Source: Mycobacterium colombiense (GTDB taxonomy: Bacteria; Actinomycetota; Actinomycetes; Mycobacteriales; Mycobacteriaceae). Taken from it: 46,008 nucleotides of DNA. Under the pieces are notes generated by a model, which was not told where the DNA came from, did no database searches, and saw only the letters and a list, made by a program, of their open reading frames with translations. Location: the NCBI RefSeq assembly GCF_003284935.1, contig NZ_QMEV01000045.1:1-46008 (forward strand). The letters are read 5' to 3'. Made by a program: the position numbers and the translations under genes. Shown here in pieces: positions 15,675 to 23,697 of this stretch (its first letter is position 1; every line of letters starts with the position of its first letter).

Positions 15675-16609
15675 CCCAGCTCCTCCGCGAACCGCACAAG
15701 CTGGGCGTTGAACGCCGTCGGGCGTTCGAGCATCGGCATATGGCCGGAACCCTCGAGGACGACCGTCCGAGCCCCGGATAGCTCGGCGTCGAGCGCCTCG
15801 GTATCTGCCAGCGGGGCGATGCGGTCGTGCTCGGCGGCCAGCGAAAGGAGAGGGCAGCGCACGTCGGCCAACCCCTGGCGGGGGTCCGAGCGCCCGATCG
15901 CCCGCACGGTCGGAAAGACACCGCGGGCGCCGGCTCCGTCGACGATCAGAGCGGCGGTGTCGGCGGGCAGGGCCGGTGGATCGAGGACGTATGGCGACAG
16001 GAAGACGCGACGCAACGCGGGCGATCGCACGACGAGGCGGCGCAGCGATGCCGGTGCCGGCAGTCCCGCCGTCGCGATCTCCATCGCGATTGCCGCAGTC
16101 TCCCGCGGGCGCTCCCGAGCGAACCGGGCAACCCCGCGGAGGCCGAGCACTTCACTGAATTGGAACACCGCCCCGGCGACGAGCACGATTCCCTCGGCCA
16201 GCTCCGGATGGCGTGCGGCGAAGCGCAGCGCAATCGGGCCGCCCATCGAGTGGCCGACGAAAACCGCGCGCTCGATGCCGAGGCTGGTGACGACCTCAGC
16301 CGCGGCGTCCGCAAAACCGTCGAGGGATGCGCCGGCGGCGGGCGATTCGCTTTGGCCGAACCCCGGTAGATCCAGGGCGAGCACCCGACCCTGCTTGGCG
16401 AGCGTCGGGATCGCCTCGAGCCAATGCTGCCAGCGACCGCCCATCCCGTGCACGAGGACGAACGTGCGGTCGCCGTGGCCCGTGTCGAGGTAACGAAGCC
16501 GGCGGCCGCGGATAAGGGCGTCGCGTTCACGCGCCGACCAGTCCGTGTTCCGCCAGGCCGGCTCGGCCGGGCGGCCGTAGTCGCCTTCCACCGGGATGCG
16601 CTCGATCAT
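15671..16609 (-). CDS. Alpha/beta hydrolase
   Basis: The protein is 312 residues from ATG 16609, which overlaps the TetR stop; the frame is open to 16750 but that part lies within tetR. Motifs: LVHGMGGRWQHW as oxyanion region, nucleophile Ser121 in FVGHSMGGP, acid Asp in LAAEHDRIAPL and His in LEGSGHMPMLERP, so the triad is complete. The cap region (about 140-220) is helical as in haloperoxidase-like and meta-cleavage hydrolases. The substrate cannot be inferred. It is co-transcribed with the nitrilase, so ester and amide bonds of one compound may be cleaved in turn. Confidence 0.85.
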   Translation of the reverse strand: MIERIPVEGDYGRPAEPAWRNTDWSARERDALIRGRRLRYLDTGHGDRTFVLVHGMGGRWQHWLEAIPTLAKQGRVLALDLPGFGQSESPAAGASLDGFADAAAEVVTSLGIERAVFVGHSMGGPIALRFAARHPELAEGIVLVAGAVFQFSEVLGLRGVARFARERPRETAAIAMEIATAGLPAPASLRRLVVRSPALRRVFLSPYVLDPPALPADTAALIVDGAGARGVFPTVRAIGRSDPRQGLADVRCPLLSLAAEHDRIAPLADTEALDAELSGARTVVLEGSGHMPMLERPTAFNAQLVRFAEELG

Positions 16610-17265
16610 TCGACACTCCCTTGGGGCGCCAGCAGGCCGAGGGTGAGCACCTGGCGACCGAGCGAGAGCACCTGTTCGAACTCCGATTCGGTGAGCCCCA
16701 TGTTGCCGGGAAGCAGGTGGGCCGCGATCACCCCATCCCAGGCCGCCCACAGGAACACCGCCGCGCGCCGCGGATCGACGTCACGCATCACCCGCGCCTC
16801 GATGGCCTCGGCGATCGCCCCGGCCATCCGCTCGGTCTCGGACCGGATGCGCTCGGTCACCCGCTCGGTGGCGGCGACGACCGGCCCGTCGGTCGGCGCA
16901 TCCGGGGGCGGAAAACGAAAGATGCGGAAGTAGCCGGGGTTCTCGCTCGCGAATCGCAAGTACCCGTCGGCGAGCCCGACCAGGCGGCCTATCGGGTCCT
17001 CCCCGCCGCTGGCCCACCCCTGGTCGCAGTAGCGCTGGTCAAGCTCCAGCGCGCGCTCGATCAAGGCGGCGTAGATCCCCTCCTTGCCGCCGAAGTGCCC
17101 GTACAGCGACCCGATCGCGACATCGGCCTCCTCGGCGAGCTGCTCGACGGTGGTCGCGTGGTAGCCGCGGGTTAAAAAGAGGCGTTCGGCGGCCTCGAGG
17201 ATCGCACTTGCGGTGCGGGCCTTGCGCCGGGTTTGCCGGGTCTCGGCAGCCGTCCCTGTCTGCAT
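16606..17265 (-). CDS. TetR/AcrR-family transcriptional regulator
   Basis: The protein is 219 residues from ATG 17265. The N-terminal helix-turn-helix is clear (ILEAAERLFLTRGYHATTVEQLAEEADVAIGSLYGHFGGKEGIYAAL, about 21-68, cut short here to key parts: RLFLTRGYHATTV and GSLYGHFGGKE). The C-terminal part is a helical ligand pocket with a WAAWDGVIAAHLL segment, as in several TetR regulators of lipid or xenobiotic pathways. It heads an operon with overlapping start/stop codons through the hydrolase, nitrilase and membrane protein. The short palindromes directly upstream (17267-17277 and 17292-17304) suggest that it represses its own operon. Confidence 0.9.
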   Translation of the reverse strand: MQTGTAAETRQTRRKARTASAILEAAERLFLTRGYHATTVEQLAEEADVAIGSLYGHFGGKEGIYAALIERALELDQRYCDQGWASGGEDPIGRLVGLADGYLRFASENPGYFRIFRFPPPDAPTDGPVVAATERVTERIRSETERMAGAIAEAIEARVMRDVDPRRAAVFLWAAWDGVIAAHLLPGNMGLTESEFEQVLSLGRQVLTLGLLAPQGSVE

Positions 17266-17266
17266 A

Positions 17267-17304
17267 GTTGTAACAACATAGCAATATTAGAATTGCATTG
17301 CAAT
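17267..17304. promoter_or_regulatory. AT-rich palindromes upstream of tetR (candidate operator)
   Basis: Two perfect palindromes lie just before the tetR ATG: GTTGTAACAAC (17267-17277) and ATTGCATTGCAAT (17292-17304). GCAATATT also occurs twice as a direct repeat (17281-17288, 17300-17307). This is strikingly AT-rich for a region that otherwise looks close to 70% GC. The first palindrome abuts the start codon, so a leaderless or very short-leader transcript with an overlapping operator is likely. Confidence 0.55.
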
Positions 17305-17345
17305 ATTTGATCGGCGGCGGTGAGTCGGTTGTAGCCGGCCGCATC

Positions 17346-17385
17346 GATGACCGCCCGCGGGTTCTACAACCCGCGGGCGGTCATC
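17346..17385. terminator. Perfect 18-bp stem, 4-base loop hairpin
   Basis: GATGACCGCCCGCGGGTT (17346-17363) is followed by CTAC and then its exact complement (17368-17385). The stem is almost all GC. It lies 70 bases downstream of the stop of the secreted protein gene (minus strand) and about 40 bases from the tetR promoter region. No U-run follows, which is usual for mycobacterial intrinsic terminators. It would work in both directions and insulate the two minus-strand units. Confidence 0.65.
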
Positions 17386-17455
17386 AATTCGTACGGTTCT
17401 GTCCGGCTTCCCGAGGTATCGGTCGCCTGGGCTGCAAAGTATGCGTTCAACGGTT

Positions 17456-17809
17456 TCAACGATGGCGGGGATGCCCCACTCCAATGCTGCCCGAGGTGCC
17501 CGATCCGATGTTTCCCCCGCCAATCGGGGTTTGCACGCCGCCAGAGGTGCTCGACCCGCCGGCAACGCTCCCCCCGCCGAACGGGTGTTGCAGGCCCGGG
17601 ATTTGCACTCCACCAGAAGTGTTGGACCCGAAGTTTCCCCCGCCAAACGGGGTTTGCACCCCGCCAGCCGACCCGCCGAAGACGCTGCCCGAGCCGGAGC
17701 CACTGGGTTCGGCGGACGCGGAGGAGGCGGTGGCGACGCCGATTCCTAAGATTGCCGTGGCGGTGGCAGCAGCAAACAACGGCGCGGCGCGACGCATTGA
17801 GATGGTCAT
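17456..17809 (-). CDS. Secreted Gly/Ser-rich repeat protein
   Basis: The protein is 117 residues from ATG 17809. It starts with a signal peptide (MTISMRRAAPLFAAATATAI..., cleavage expected after ASSASA at about 33). The mature part consists of a degenerate repeat of 20-25 residues, GGVQTPFGGGNFGS, GGVQIPGLQHPFGGG, GGVQTPIGGGNIGSGTSG, in which GGVQxP and GGGN recur. It is Cys-free and very low in charge, suited to an extended wall-associated or secreted chain. No family is recognised. It is divergent from the two-component system that follows, with about 370 bases between, so that system might control it. The strong hairpin behind it is its likely terminator. Confidence 0.7.
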   Translation of the reverse strand: MTISMRRAAPLFAAATATAILGIGVATASSASAEPSGSGSGSVFGGSAGGVQTPFGGGNFGSNTSGGVQIPGLQHPFGGGSVAGGSSTSGGVQTPIGGGNIGSGTSGSIGVGHPRHR

Positions 17810-18179
17810 GGTTGAATTCCTTTTCCACAGATTCCGTTCGGCGTGCGATCCGGGGTTCGGATCGACTTCAAACGTATGCCGGGGATGTGAAGAACCGATG
17901 AGCGTGCGATATGCGGCCGGTGTGGTTTCTTGTCGAGCCGATGTCCTTCACCCCGGTTGTCGGAGGAATCGCCTCAGACACCTGGCAGGTGGTCGTCGCG
18001 CGACAACCACGTCGACGCCGACGGCGTCGGGTCGGGAACGACGGCGACGAGCAAGACGGAGGCGCGACGAACAGCAGCAGGATGATGTGCAAATTCAACG
18101 GCAAAGGCACGAGCTTTCGGCCCCGCTCGAACAACCGCCTTGCCAGCAAACCGTGATCGGCGTGCCCTACCGTGAACTC
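17810..18179. other. Divergent intergenic region with two GC-rich hairpins
   Basis: The region has no convincing gene. It holds a 22-base imperfect palindrome at 17989-18010 (10 of 11 pairs match, centre GTCGCGCGAC), then GACGCC-GAC-GGCGTC at 18014-18028. Both lie between the start of the secreted repeat protein and that of the response regulator, where a regulator or a leader RNA structure would act. Confidence 0.5.
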
Positions 18180-18878
18180 GTGAGCCCCACGGTACTGGTC
18201 GTCGACGACGAGAAGAAACTGCGGACCCTGGTGCGCGAATACCTCGAACGCGAGGGTTACGCGGTGCTCGAAGCCGCCGACGGCCAAACGGCCCTCGATC
18301 TGGCCCGGACCGCGGGCCCTGATCTGGTGCTGCTCGACCTCGGCCTGCCCCGCTTGCCCGGTGACGAAGTGGCCCGCCTGCTGCGAAAGGACAGCGACCT
18401 TCCAATCGTCATGCTCACTGCGAAGGCCAGCGAGAACGACCGAGTCGCCGGTTTGCGGCTGGGAGCCGACGACTACGTGGTCAAACCATTCAGTCCGCGC
18501 GAGCTGGTGGCCCGCGTCGAGGCGGTACTGCGCCGCAGTCGGCCTTCGGCCACCGAATCGTCCACCGATATCTCCTACGGGGATGGACGGCTACGCATCG
18601 ACACCGATCGCCGCGAAGTGCGTGCCGGCGATGCGCTTGTCGAGCTCACCCGGAGCGAGTTCGATCTGCTCGCCGCGCTCGCGTCCCGGCCGGGACGGGC
18701 CTGGACACGGCTGGAACTCGTCGGCCGCATCCAGGGCCACGCATTTGATGCCTACGAACGCACCATCGATGTGCACGTGAAGAACCTGCGCCGCAAACTC
18801 AGCGACACCGCACCGTTCCAGGTGGTGGCTACCGTGCCGGGTATCGGCTATAAATTCGCACTCGACCGCGATGCCTAG
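18180..18878 (+). CDS. OmpR/PhoB-family response regulator
   Basis: The protein is 232 residues from GTG 18180 (VSPTVLVVDDEKK); an in-frame GTG at 18162 would add six residues, and neither has a strong ribosome site. Receiver domain at about 4-118: acidic pair D9/D10, phospho-acceptor D53 in LVLLDLGLP, T in MLTAK, and Lys in YVVKPFSPRE. Winged-helix DNA-binding domain at about 130-230: ELTRSEFDLLAALASRPGRAWTR, the recognition helix AYERTIDVHVKNLRRKL, and the wing VVATVPGIGYKF. All key residues are present, unlike regulator 1 in this window. Its stop overlaps the kinase start by eight bases, so the pair is translated together. Target genes are unknown; the divergent secreted protein is a candidate. 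Confidence 0.92.
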   Translation: MSPTVLVVDDEKKLRTLVREYLEREGYAVLEAADGQTALDLARTAGPDLVLLDLGLPRLPGDEVARLLRKDSDLPIVMLTAKASENDRVAGLRLGADDYVVKPFSPRELVARVEAVLRRSRPSATESSTDISYGDGRLRIDTDRREVRAGDALVELTRSEFDLLAALASRPGRAWTRLELVGRIQGHAFDAYERTIDVHVKNLRRKLSDTAPFQVVATVPGIGYKFALDRDA

Positions 18879-20286
18879 CTTGCTACCCGGCCGGTTCGCC
18901 CGCCGGCTCGCCCTCGCCTTCGCCGCGCTCGGCGTCGGCTCCGCCCTGCTGACCGCGGTCCTGGTCAACACGGCCTTCGCCGGACGGTTCCAGGACTACC
19001 TCGATAAGCAGCAACACGCTCAGCAGGAGCAGCTGGTGGCGCTGTTTGCCGCCGACTATCGCCGCAACGATGCCTGGAATCCCGTCTCGCTGAACCGCAT
19101 CGCGCCTACCGTGATCATGACCGGCTCTGAGGCCGAACTTCACGATGCGTCTGGTCGTCGAGTGTGGTCAGTGGCCGACGCCAACACTGATGCCGGCACA
19201 CCCGAGATGCATCGCAAAATGATGGCCGCCGGTAGTCTCGGACCACCCCGCAGCTTGCCCGTTGTTGTCGCGGGCAGGCCGGTCGGCACCCTGGTCGTCC
19301 GCGTACCGCAGGGCTCAGTATCTACCGTAGACAAGGAATTCCATTCATCGGTCAACCGGCTACTGGTGGCCGGCGCGCTGATCGCGGCGTTGGTAGCGCT
19401 GCTCGTCGGCGTGTACACCGCCCGGCGCGCCACCAAACCCATCACCGAATTAACCAGCGCCGCCGGCGCTCTCGCCGCCGGACATCGGGACCGACGCGCC
19501 AGCACTGTTCCTAACAACGAAATAGGGCAGTTGGCAAAGGCTTTCAACACCATGGTCGAACACCTCGTAAAAGAGGATCAACTGCGCCGCGCTTTCACCG
19601 CGGATGTCGCCCACGAGTTGCGCACGCCGCTGGCAATCCTTCGCAGTGAACTCGAGGCCGTGCAAGACGGAATTCGCCAACCCACCGACGGCGTCATCCG
19701 CTCCCTGCATAACGAAACCCTGCGCTTGACCCACTTGGTCGCCGACCTGGAAGCGCTCGCGTCCGCCGACGCTGCCGCGTTCACCCTGGAGCGGCATCCG
19801 ATTTCACTGACCAGCACCGTGGCCGACACCGCGGACTCGCTGGCCGGCAGATTCGACGAAGCTGCAATAGCCGTGCGCACCGACCTCGACATGGTATGGG
19901 TTGACGCGGACCCGGTGCGAGTTGCCCAAATCGTCGCCAATCAGCTGACCAACACGCTGAAGTTCGTGCCCGCCGGTGGGGCAGTCACCCTCACCTTGCA
20001 CGAGATCGATGGATGGGCCGAACTCACCATCACAGATACCGGGTCCGGCATTTCGGCCGACGACCTGCCGCACATCTTTGACCGTTTCTATCGCAGTCGC
20101 ACCGCGCGCGCCGACGGCTCCGGCATCGGACTGGCGGTCGTCGCCCAGCTGGTCAAGGCCCATGGCGGCACCATCACCGCCCACAGCACTCCTGGCCACG
20201 GCGCAACATTCATCACCCGACTTCCCGCCTTGCGGCAGAATGGCACAGCCCGGACGGCACGGGCCGACCAGCGGCCCACGGTCTGA
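18871..20286 (+). CDS. Membrane sensor histidine kinase, BaeS/TcrY type
   Basis: The protein is 471 residues from ATG 18871, overlapping the regulator gene. TM1 is at about 11-36. An extracytoplasmic domain of about 125 residues follows (ending VPQGSVSTVDKEFHSSV), then TM2 at about 165-187, HAMP at about 188-240 (RRATKPITELTSAAGALAAG), the H-box DVAHELRTPLAILRSELEAV, the N-box in which VANQLTNTLKFVPAGG stands for NLLxNAxKYT, and the G-boxes DTGSGI, FDRFYRS and GSGIGLAVV. All catalytic motifs are intact. The N-box replacement (Q-L-T-N) keeps the second Asn. The signal is unknown. Confidence 0.92.
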   Translation: MPSLLPGRFARRLALAFAALGVGSALLTAVLVNTAFAGRFQDYLDKQQHAQQEQLVALFAADYRRNDAWNPVSLNRIAPTVIMTGSEAELHDASGRRVWSVADANTDAGTPEMHRKMMAAGSLGPPRSLPVVVAGRPVGTLVVRVPQGSVSTVDKEFHSSVNRLLVAGALIAALVALLVGVYTARRATKPITELTSAAGALAAGHRDRRASTVPNNEIGQLAKAFNTMVEHLVKEDQLRRAFTADVAHELRTPLAILRSELEAVQDGIRQPTDGVIRSLHNETLRLTHLVADLEALASADAAAFTLERHPISLTSTVADTADSLAGRFDEAAIAVRTDLDMVWVDADPVRVAQIVANQLTNTLKFVPAGGAVTLTLHEIDGWAELTITDTGSGISADDLPHIFDRFYRSRTARADGSGIGLAVVAQLVKAHGGTITAHSTPGHGATFITRLPALRQNGTARTARADQRPTV

Positions 20287-20503
20287 CCCGCGCGGCCTGT
20301 AGCGGCTTTTCAGCGAAGCGGTATCGATTCATCGCGGTCACCGAGTCACAGTGAGTGCCGACAATGGGTGATGAGCTGACGTGGGATGAGTGGCGGCTGC
20401 TCGCGGTGGTGGAATCCGTCGTTCGGTGCGCGTGCAGGCCGACTGGCCGACGAGGCGTTGGGCTAACCGTGCACGAAACTTCGGCGCATTGCCCACAAGG
20501 GCA
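20287..20503. other. Convergent intergenic region
   Basis: This lies between the kinase stop and the dinF stop. A 44-codon plus-strand frame from ATG 20363 (MGDELTWDEWRLLAVVE...) looks slightly protein-like at its start but has no ribosome site and a disordered end. A weak TGCCC...GGGCA hairpin follows dinF at about 20489-20502. Confidence 0.3.
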
Positions 20504-21838
20504 TTAGCCGGTGCCCGGCACCGTCCAACGACCGGACAAGACGCGCCACCCCACGAAACCCAATCGCACCACCATGAAGGTGCCCAAACCCGACCAGATC
20601 CCGGCGAGTCCCCAGCCAAAGATCAACGACAGCCAGATCAACGGCAAGAACCCGGCCGATGCGCTGATCAGCGTGGCGTTGCGGATGAACTTGGCGTCGC
20701 CGGCGCCGACCAAGACTCCGTCCAGGCTGAATACGATCCCTTGGATCGGCAGCTGGGCGATCAAGAACCACAACGGCACAGCGATCGCGTCCAGAACTGA
20801 CCGGTCGTGAGTGAACAACGTGGGCAGTACCGGAGCGCCCAGGCCGAACACGAGAGCAAGCAACGTCGCGGCGACCAGCGAATACGCCGCCACATGCCGG
20901 GCCACCGACTTGGCGCGCACGGTCTGGCCTGCCCCCAATGCCGCGCCCACCAGCGACTGCGCCGCGATCGCCAGCGCGTCAAGCACCAGCACAGCTAAAT
21001 CCCACAGCTGCAGCAGCACCTGGTGAGCGGCCACCGCCGCTGTGCCGAACCGGGCGGCCACCGCCGCGGCGGAGATGAAACAAACCTGGAACGACAGGGT
21101 CCGAACGATCAGATCGCGGCCCATCAGCACTTGGGCGCGCAGCACAGTGCGGTCGAGCCGCAGCGGCACCCGCTCGGCCAACAGCGCGCGCCCGAACAGC
21201 AATGCTGTCAGCAACTGGCCCACCAGGTTGGCCACCGCCGAGCCCGCCAGGCCCATGCGGGGCAAGCCCAGCCAGCCGTACACCAGCGACGGACACAGCA
21301 GTGCCGACAGCCCGAAACCGGCGACCACATAGCGCAGCGGTCGCGCGGTGTCTTGCACCCCGCGCATCCACCCGTTACCTGCCAGCGACACCAGGATCGC
21401 CGGGGCGGCCACGATCGCGATCCGCAACCACGGCAACGCCGCGCCGGCGATCTGCCCGCGTGCGGCGATCGCCGACACCAGCGGCGCCGCGGCGGCCTGC
21501 ACCATGACGACGATCAGCGCGCCCAGGCCGAGCGCCAACCAGGTGGCCTGCACTCCCTCCGTGACTGCCGATGCCCGGTCGCCGGCGCCGAAGTGGCGGG
21601 CGGAGCGTGACGTCGTGCCATACGACAAGAACAGGAACTGGACTCCGACCAGGCCGAGCACCACGGCGCCGATGGCCAACCCGGCCAGGCTCACCGCACC
21701 CAGGTGGCCCACCACCGCAGTATCGAATAACAGGTAAAGCGGTTCGGCGGCGAGCACCGCGAGCGCCGGCAGGGCCAGGCCGGTGATGCTCCGCTCCAGG
21801 TCGCCGACGCGGCGGCTTCGCGGACCTGTCGGCGGCAC
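20504..21838 (-). CDS. dinF: MATE-family efflux transporter, DinF type
   Basis: The protein is 444 residues if translated from GTG 21838; a TTG at 21862 is also possible and would overlap the relic nrnA stop. Twelve hydrophobic helices are visible, starting LALPALAVLAAEPLYLLFDTAVVGHLG, the typical MATE/DinF opening, with later GVQDTARPLRY, AAVAAHQVLLQLWDL and VLVGAGDAKFIRN segments. MATE proteins export organic cations using a Na+ or H+ gradient. M. tuberculosis Rv2836c (dinF, 439 residues) has the same length and the same neighbour (nrnA, Rv2837c). Here nrnA is a relic, so dinF may have lost its original promoter and translational coupling. The frame runs back to 21967, but that part overlaps the nrnA relic. 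Confidence 0.88.
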   Translation of the reverse strand: MPPTGPRSRRVGDLERSITGLALPALAVLAAEPLYLLFDTAVVGHLGAVSLAGLAIGAVVLGLVGVQFLFLSYGTTSRSARHFGAGDRASAVTEGVQATWLALGLGALIVVMVQAAAAPLVSAIAARGQIAGAALPWLRIAIVAAPAILVSLAGNGWMRGVQDTARPLRYVVAGFGLSALLCPSLVYGWLGLPRMGLAGSAVANLVGQLLTALLFGRALLAERVPLRLDRTVLRAQVLMGRDLIVRTLSFQVCFISAAAVAARFGTAAVAAHQVLLQLWDLAVLVLDALAIAAQSLVGAALGAGQTVRAKSVARHVAAYSLVAATLLALVFGLGAPVLPTLFTHDRSVLDAIAVPLWFLIAQLPIQGIVFSLDGVLVGAGDAKFIRNATLISASAGFLPLIWLSLIFGWGLAGIWSGLGTFMVVRLGFVGWRVLSGRWTVPGTG

Positions 21839-21854
21839 AGCCGCCGGGCGCTCG

Positions 21855-22245
21855 TCAGGCAACTGCCGTGACCAGGGCAGTGACCATTTCGGCGGCAGGA
21901 CCGGCGGATGTATCGCTGGCGGCCAGCATGTCCCCGCCGCCGAGCGTCGACATGATCGCGGCCGCATCCACCGCGGCTTTGGCCCGCATCGGCACCGACC
22001 CCTGTTGCGGCTCGGTCTCTATAACCACCGTCGCCACCTCGGGCTGTCGCGTGGTGCACACGATACCGATGATGCTCTCCACTTCCCCTGGGCGCGCGCC
22101 GACCACCGCCGGTTTCCGACCGCCGCATAGACCAGCTCGACCACCGCCGGCTTCGGGCAACCGTGGCGGCCGAGCCCAACACCCACGACAGTATCGTCAG
22201 GCAGGCGAACGCGGGGTTGTCCAGCGGTGTGGCCAGCCGATGTGC
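21855..22245 (-). pseudogene. nrnA: Relic of nrnA (bifunctional oligoribonuclease / PAP phosphatase), C-terminal fragment
   Basis: Two minus-strand frames together give the C-terminal third of a DHH-DHHA1 phosphoesterase. 22156-22245 encodes HRLATPLDNPAF and LSWVLGSAAT (compare LSRVLGSA in the family). After a frameshift near 22157, 21855-22160 encodes AGLCGG, PGEVESIIGIVCTTRQPEVA, VPMRAKAAVDAAAI and STLGGGDMLAAS. The last piece is the DHHA1 GGGHxxAAG motif with its His changed to Asp and the following residues altered. The DHH catalytic half is entirely missing. The protein degrades nanoRNA and 3'-phosphoadenosine phosphates in mycobacteria. Position directly upstream of dinF matches Rv2837c-Rv2836c. 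Confidence 0.75.
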
Positions 22246-22590
22246 GCGGGGCAGGGCGAGCGAAACGACCCGGTGTCGGTCGTTACCCGTGGGAAATGAG
22301 TGCCACCTCAGTTTAGGGGCGCTCGGTCGCGTGGTGGTCGCCCGCCTACCAGCCAGGACGACTGTGGTCGGCGTCGAACATGATGGAGGTTTTTGCCCCT
22401 CAGCGTGCATGTTCGTCGTGGTGGCTGGGATAAAGCCCGGCCCCCGTAGCCGCACCAGGGTTCTTACCCTTGCTATGTCCGGCACTCAGGGCGCACATTG
22501 CGAGGCAGCGCATGACCGCTTGCGACAGGATTTTCGGCATCAGTAGTGCACGTGTCGCTGCTGAGCGATCCGGCGAGCTGAGATGACTCG
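22246..22590. other. Intergenic, no supported gene
   Basis: Frames open on the minus strand but without family likeness; this is where the 5' part of nrnA would have been. No promoter motif was recognised. Confidence 0.35.
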
Positions 22591-23298
22591 CTACGCGGGC
22601 TCGACGACCGCTGCCACTGGAGCCCCGCGGGCGCCGCGACGGCGGTATTGCAGCATGATGACCGCGGCCAGAGCTAGGCAGGCGACGGCGGGGGGAATCA
22701 GCGCGTGGTCACCAATCCGGTTGCCAAGCAGCACGCCGGCGGCTGCGCCACCCACGAACAGCACCACGGTCGTCGTCAGCACGGTGGCCTTCCACTTGTC
22801 CACCCGGTGGCGGTGGCTGCGGCCCAAGAGCAGACCGAGGTCGGTAATCGTGCCGGTGAAGTGCGTGGTGCGAATCGGCATCCCCGGAAGATTGGACGTC
22901 ATTCCGTTCTGCAGCCCGCATGCGCACGCGGCGAGGAGCGCTCTGCCGATCGGGTGCTCAACGCCAGCTGCGGCGAGCAGCAGCGCGGCTTCGGCCAGCA
23001 GGACGGCAGCGTGACGAGGGCCAGCAATAGTCCGTACGGCCGCCAGCACCGCACCCGCCGCAATGGCTCCGAATAGAAATCCGAACACGATCGCCGCGAT
23101 CATCCGGCCCTGGTAGATAAGAGGATTCGTGCTATGCATACCCGCCTTGGTGGTTAAGGCGGTGAGGTTGCCCACCGGAAATGCCCACACCAAAAGGGCC
23201 ACCGAATTGACGAATCCGGCGACCGCGGCGAGCAACCCGCTGTAGCCGAGCAGAACCACCCGCGGGATCCAGGTCTCGGGAATTGGCCAGGTTGGCAT
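22591..23298 (-). CDS. YoaK/DUF1275-family membrane protein
   Basis: The protein is 235 residues with six hydrophobic helices. The pattern is that of YoaK-like DUF1275 proteins: an N-terminal helix with AGFVNSVALL, an intermediate NLTALTTK, a helix pair rich in AVLLAEAALLLAAAG, the conserved LLAACACGLQNGM and then THFTGTITDLGLLLGR. NG(M/A)xN and T(G)TxTD are the family signatures. Function is not known. It is transcribed away from the SagB-type gene, and is the left flank of the siderophore locus. Confidence 0.8.
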   Translation of the reverse strand: MPTWPIPETWIPRVVLLGYSGLLAAVAGFVNSVALLVWAFPVGNLTALTTKAGMHSTNPLIYQGRMIAAIVFGFLFGAIAAGAVLAAVRTIAGPRHAAVLLAEAALLLAAAGVEHPIGRALLAACACGLQNGMTSNLPGMPIRTTHFTGTITDLGLLLGRSHRHRVDKWKATVLTTTVVLFVGGAAAGVLLGNRIGDHALIPPAVACLALAAVIMLQYRRRGARGAPVAAVVEPA

Positions 23299-23697
23299 CG
23301 TCTCTACCCTGTCGGTGCTCGGTCGGCCACATACGCAAACACAGCAATGTTATCAAGACCCCAGGCGGGCGCGGAAACCTCGGCGCGGGGCTCGGCGGCC
23401 ACTGTATTGCCCCATCCCAACCGACCCGCCGCCCCGCCGTGCCCGGAGCGACCCATTTGATGGTCATACTCCCCTTCCGTTCTCACGGAAGACCGAACAG
23501 CAGCGCCGTGTTACGCGTGGCAATTGTGCACTTCGCGATTCGCGTTCCTCGTTTTGCGACGGGTCCCGTCACGTGCACGCTATCCGCTGGCTTACTGGTG
23601 AGCCCGCGCCGGAGCTGCTAACCCGCACGAACTGTGCCTCGCTTACGCTGAGGGCGTCGAGATGGTGGATTAATTCGGAAGCGGAAGGGTTCGCGGA
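23299..23697. other. Divergent intergenic region between the YoaK-type and SagB-type genes
   Basis: No gene is supported. I searched for an IdeR box near the SagB-type start and found none resembling the two at 34932 and 35675. Promoters for both flanking genes should lie here. Confidence 0.4.

Noticed and set aside
17298..18179. Long open frame continuous with response regulator 2 on the plus strand (526 codons in total)
   Set aside because: The first 290 codons are Pro/Arg-rich shadow of the secreted protein on the opposite strand and of the promoter region; receiver homology begins at the GTG at 18180.
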